Source: Clostridiales bacterium | GTDB lineage: Bacteria; Bacillota; Clostridia; Lachnospirales; WQUN01 | DNA length: 8,121 bases | Assembly (NCBI GenBank): GCA_031254075.1 | Contig: JAIRVD010000366.1 | Location: forward strand, 1-8,121 | Direction of reading: 5' to 3' | Shown: positions 5,887 to 8,121 of the stretch, piece by piece | Layout of the letters: every line of letters starts with the position of its first letter | Position numbering within the stretch: position 1 is the stretch's first letter | Made by a program: the position numbers and the translations under genes | Notes under the pieces: model-generated | The model's input: only the letters and a program-made list of their open reading frames with translations | Database searches by the model: none | What the model was told of the DNA's origin: nothing

Positions 5887-7125
5887 TTACGGAGATACGC
5901 GGCTGTAGAAGCGTGCTATTGTGCCTGAGTCTGCTGTTTCAATGGTAATTACCATGAGGTCTTTGATGGGGTCGCCGTTGGGGTCGAAGGTGACATTTCC
6001 GGTAACGCCTGAGAAATTGATGTTTTGAAGGGCGTTGATGATTGCCGCGCTGTCGGTTGAGCCTGCTTCTGAGATGGCTTGAGCTATGATGAGAGCGGCG
6101 TCGTAGCCGAGAGCCGCGAAGGAGCTGGGTGCCATACCAAATTCAGCGGTGTAGTTGGTGATGAAGGATTGAACCATCGGGTCGGGGTCGTCGGAGGCGA
6201 AGTGTGCGCTGTAGAACGAACCATTCATAATTGAGGGGTCGTCGAGAACGTCGAAGATACCTTCCCAGCCGTCCGCGCCGAGCATGACTGCGGTTACGCC
6301 GAGTTCACGGACTTGTGTTGCGATGTTTGCAACGGTGCTGTAGTAGTCGGGCAGGAAGAGAACATCTGCGTTTCTTGCGTTGATGTTTGTGAGCTGTGTT
6401 CTGAAATCAACGTCGCCGTCGCTGTATGCTTCGAATGCAACGATTGTTCCGCCCATTGCTTCAAATTGTTGACGGAAGTTATCGGCAAGACCTTCGGAGT
6501 ATGCGCTTCCTGAGTTGAAGAGAACCGCGGCAGTGGATGCTTCGAGTTGTTCAACAGCGAATTTACCCATGCTGCGTGCTTGGAAATTATCAAGGAAACA
6601 AGCGCGGAACGCGAAATCGCCGTGGCTTGTAACGTCTTCATGTGTTCCGGTAGGGGAAATCAGCGGAATGGCGTCGTCGAGTGCGGCGGCTGCGCCGACT
6701 GCGTTTGCGGGTCCGCTTGTAACGGGTCCGACGATTGCGACTACGTTTTCTTGGTTAACGAGTCTTTGGAATACGGAAACGGATGTTACGGGGTTATGCT
6801 CGTCGTCGTGTTTAAACACGCGAATTTGTGAGCCCAAAACTCCGCCTGCCGCGTTTACTTCCGAGAAAGCAAGCTCGGAACCGTTGCTTGACGCAATGCC
6901 GTAAATGGCTACTTCGCCTGTAAGCGGCGCGATAATGCCTATGCGAATTTCGTCGCCTGTTACCGGTGCCGGGTCGTTGCCCGTTGTTGCGCCGTCGTTT
7001 CCGTCGGTTTGTGTTTGTGTTCCGCCGGTGTTATTTCCGCCGTCGGCGGGTGTTTCGGTGTTGCAGGCTGCGAGGAAAAGAACGGCAGACATTACAAAAC
7101 ATAAAAACATAATTTTTCGATTCAT
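5887..7125 (-). CDS. livK: Branched-chain amino acid ABC transporter substrate-binding lipoprotein (LivK/LivJ family)
   Basis: A 412-residue extracytoplasmic binding protein that captures the substrate for LivHMGF. The signal peptide ends in a clear Lipobox LFLAAC with Cys 21 as lipid site. Residues 22-57 are a Thr/Gly/Asn/Asp-rich linker. The periplasmic-binding-protein type I fold (Peripla_BP_6) covers about 58-412, opening with EIRIGIIAPLTGEVAIYG (59-76). Other family stretches: AFSEVNAAGGVLGSQI, VAIVGPVTSGPANAVG, IPLISPTGTHEDVTS, CFLDNFQARSMGKFA, SAYSEGLADNFRQQFEAMGG and MLGADGWEGIF. The SPTGT segment is where family members hold the amino acid backbone. The ligand cannot be fixed; Leu/Ile/Val is the default, though other amino acids or amides occur. 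GGGAGG lies 9 bases before the ATG. It is first in the operon, 115 bases after lysS. Third positions are rich in C and A, which may reflect high expression. Confidence 0.93.
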   Translation of the reverse strand: MNRKIMFLCFVMSAVLFLAACNTETPADGGNNTGGTQTQTDGNDGATTGNDPAPVTGDEIRIGIIAPLTGEVAIYGIASSNGSELAFSEVNAAGGVLGSQIRVFKHDDEHNPVTSVSVFQRLVNQENVVAIVGPVTSGPANAVGAAAALDDAIPLISPTGTHEDVTSHGDFAFRACFLDNFQARSMGKFAVEQLEASTAAVLFNSGSAYSEGLADNFRQQFEAMGGTIVAFEAYSDGDVDFRTQLTNINARNADVLFLPDYYSTVANIATQVRELGVTAVMLGADGWEGIFDVLDDPSIMNGSFYSAHFASDDPDPMVQSFITNYTAEFGMAPSSFAALGYDAALIIAQAISEAGSTDSAAIINALQNINFSGVTGNVTFDPNGDPIKDLMVITIETADSGTIARFYSRVSP

Positions 7126-7153
7126 TGTTTGAATCCTCCCTTTGCTTTATTTT

Positions 7154-7191
7154 AAAAAATTATCGCGTAAGTCTAATAAAAACTTACGCGA
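7154..7191 (-). terminator. Intrinsic terminator downstream of lysS
   Basis: A perfect 10-base inverted repeat (TCGCGTAAGT at 7163-7172, ACTTACGCGA at 7182-7191) encloses a 9-base AT-rich loop. On the minus strand it is followed after TAA by six T (7154-7159), giving a normal Rho-independent terminator 48 bases after the lysS stop. The plus-strand side lacks a T run, so it acts for minus-strand transcription only. It separates lysS from the liv operon and leaves only about 28 bases before the livK ATG. Confidence 0.85.
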
Positions 7192-7239
7192 AATGCAAGT
7201 CGGGTGTAATACATGGGGGTGTTTAACTCGCTTTGTGGA

Positions 7240-8121
7240 TTAATTTGGCTTCATTGTCGGAAAGAAAATTACATCGCGAATGGATGCCGAGTTTGTGAGG
7301 AGCATTATCAATCGCTCGATGCCGATTCCCATTCCGCCGGTCGGGGGTAAGCCGTATTCTATCGCGGTCAGGAAATCTTCGTCTGACATGGTTGCTTCTT
7401 CGTCGCCCGATGCGCGGAGTTCTTCCTGATGCTTGAAGCGCGAACGTTGGTCAATCGGGTCGTTTAATTCCGAATACGCGTTTGCCGTTTCTCTGCCCGC
7501 GATAAATAATTCAAAACGCTCGGTGTAATCGGGATTATTCGGAATGCGCTTGGCGAGCGGTGAAATTTCCACCGGATGGTCGATGACAAAAGTCGGCGCA
7601 ATTAAATGCTTCTCCGCGAATTCCTCGAAGAACAGCGAAAGAATATCGCCTTTCTTATGATGTTGTTCAAATTTTATTTTTTTTGCTTTCGCGATTTCTT
7701 TTACGGCGTTTAAGTCCAGTTTGTCAAAGTCAACATCCGCGTATTTTTTCACCGCGTCAACCATTGATAAACGCTCGAACGGTTTTCCGAAATCAATTTC
7801 GTGTTCGCCATAAGTTATTTTTGTTGTGCCTAAAACTTTTTCAGTCACGCTCTTTAGCATCGACTCCGCAATTTCCATCATTCCGTGATAATCAGTGTAA
7901 GCTTCGTAGAGTTCAAGCATCAGGAATTCCGGATTATGGCGCGTGCTTATTCCTTCGTTGCGGAAACAGCGTCCGATTTCATAAACGCGCTCAAGCCCGC
8001 CGACGATTAAACGCTTTAACGCAAGCTCCGGCGCGATGCGCAGGTACATTTCCATTTCGAGCGTGTTGTGATGCGTTTTGAACGGACGCGCATATCCGCC
8101 GCCCGCAATCGTTTGCAAAAT
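7240..8121 (-). CDS. lysS: Lysyl-tRNA synthetase, class II, C-terminal part (partial)
   Basis: The visible 293 residues are the catalytic domain of the enzyme that charges tRNA-Lys with lysine using ATP. The frame runs off the right edge (first codons ILQTIAGGG), so the N-terminal anticodon-binding OB domain, about 200 residues in the family, lies outside the window. Class II motifs are intact: motif 2 [15 protein letters not shown] at about 52-66 of the fragment, and motif 3 [20 protein letters not shown] with its arginine near residue 270. Other family stretches are [54 protein letters not shown] and the ending [11 protein letters not shown]. No frameshift or missing key residue was seen. 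It is probably a separate unit from the liv operon because a terminator follows it. Class II rather than class I LysRS is normal for bacteria of this kind. Confidence 0.97.
   Translation of the reverse strand: MLQTIAGGGYARPFKTHHNTLEMEMYLRIAPELALKRLIVGGLERVYEIGRCFRNEGISTRHNPEFLMLELYEAYTDYHGMMEIAESMLKSVTEKVLGTTKITYGEHEIDFGKPFERLSMVDAVKKYADVDFDKLDLNAVKEIAKAKKIKFEQHHKKGDILSLFFEEFAEKHLIAPTFVIDHPVEISPLAKRIPNNPDYTERFELFIAGRETANAYSELNDPIDQRSRFKHQEELRASGDEEATMSDEDFLTAIEYGLPPTGGMGIGIERLIMLLTNSASIRDVIFFPTMKPN

Noticed and set aside
6294..6904. Several open frames on both strands within livK (and similar ones across livF, livG, livM and livH)
   Set aside because: They lie inside clear genes, have compositions dictated by the codons of the real gene, and show no ribosome binding site or family motif.

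Overview
The window looks like chromosomal DNA of an anaerobic Gram-positive bacterium, most likely from Clostridia. The signs are strong GGAGG-type ribosome binding sites, a substrate-binding protein anchored as a lipoprotein by a Lipobox and a Thr/Gly/Asn-rich linker, a Firmicutes-style bacterial Ig-like domain at the left edge, and a class II lysyl-tRNA synthetase. The genus cannot be read from the sequence. No tRNA, rRNA, CRISPR array, insertion sequence or phage gene was seen, and no stretch over 120 bases lacks a gene.

Layout from right to left, which is the direction of transcription for almost everything. At 7240-8121 is the C-terminal part of lysS on the minus strand, followed by a good intrinsic terminator at 7154-7191. 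Then comes a tightly packed minus-strand operon for a branched-chain amino acid (or related amino acid/amide) ABC importer: binding lipoprotein livK (5887-7125), permeases livH (4889-5773) and livM (3903-4892), and ATPases livG (3145-3903) and livF (2426-3127). The permease and ATPase genes overlap by 4 bases or fewer or lie 17 bases apart. Only the livK-livH gap is long, and it holds a stable hairpin that probably lets the binding protein be made in excess. Two more genes continue the same unit: a 502-residue lipoprotein of unknown function (915-2423), starting 2 bases after the livF stop, and a CBS-CBS-ACT protein (258-908), starting 6 bases further on. At the left edge the end of a plus-strand gene with an Ig-like domain (1-241) converges on the operon.

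How the genes work together: the LivK-type lipoprotein should capture the amino acid outside the membrane and pass it to the LivH/LivM channel, powered by LivG/LivF. The CBS-ACT protein has the domains of an adenylate and amino acid sensor and may tie transport or metabolism to energy and amino acid status. The unknown lipoprotein is placed for co-expression with the importer. It is the least explained part of the window and the best candidate for something undescribed. The core transport system itself is ordinary.
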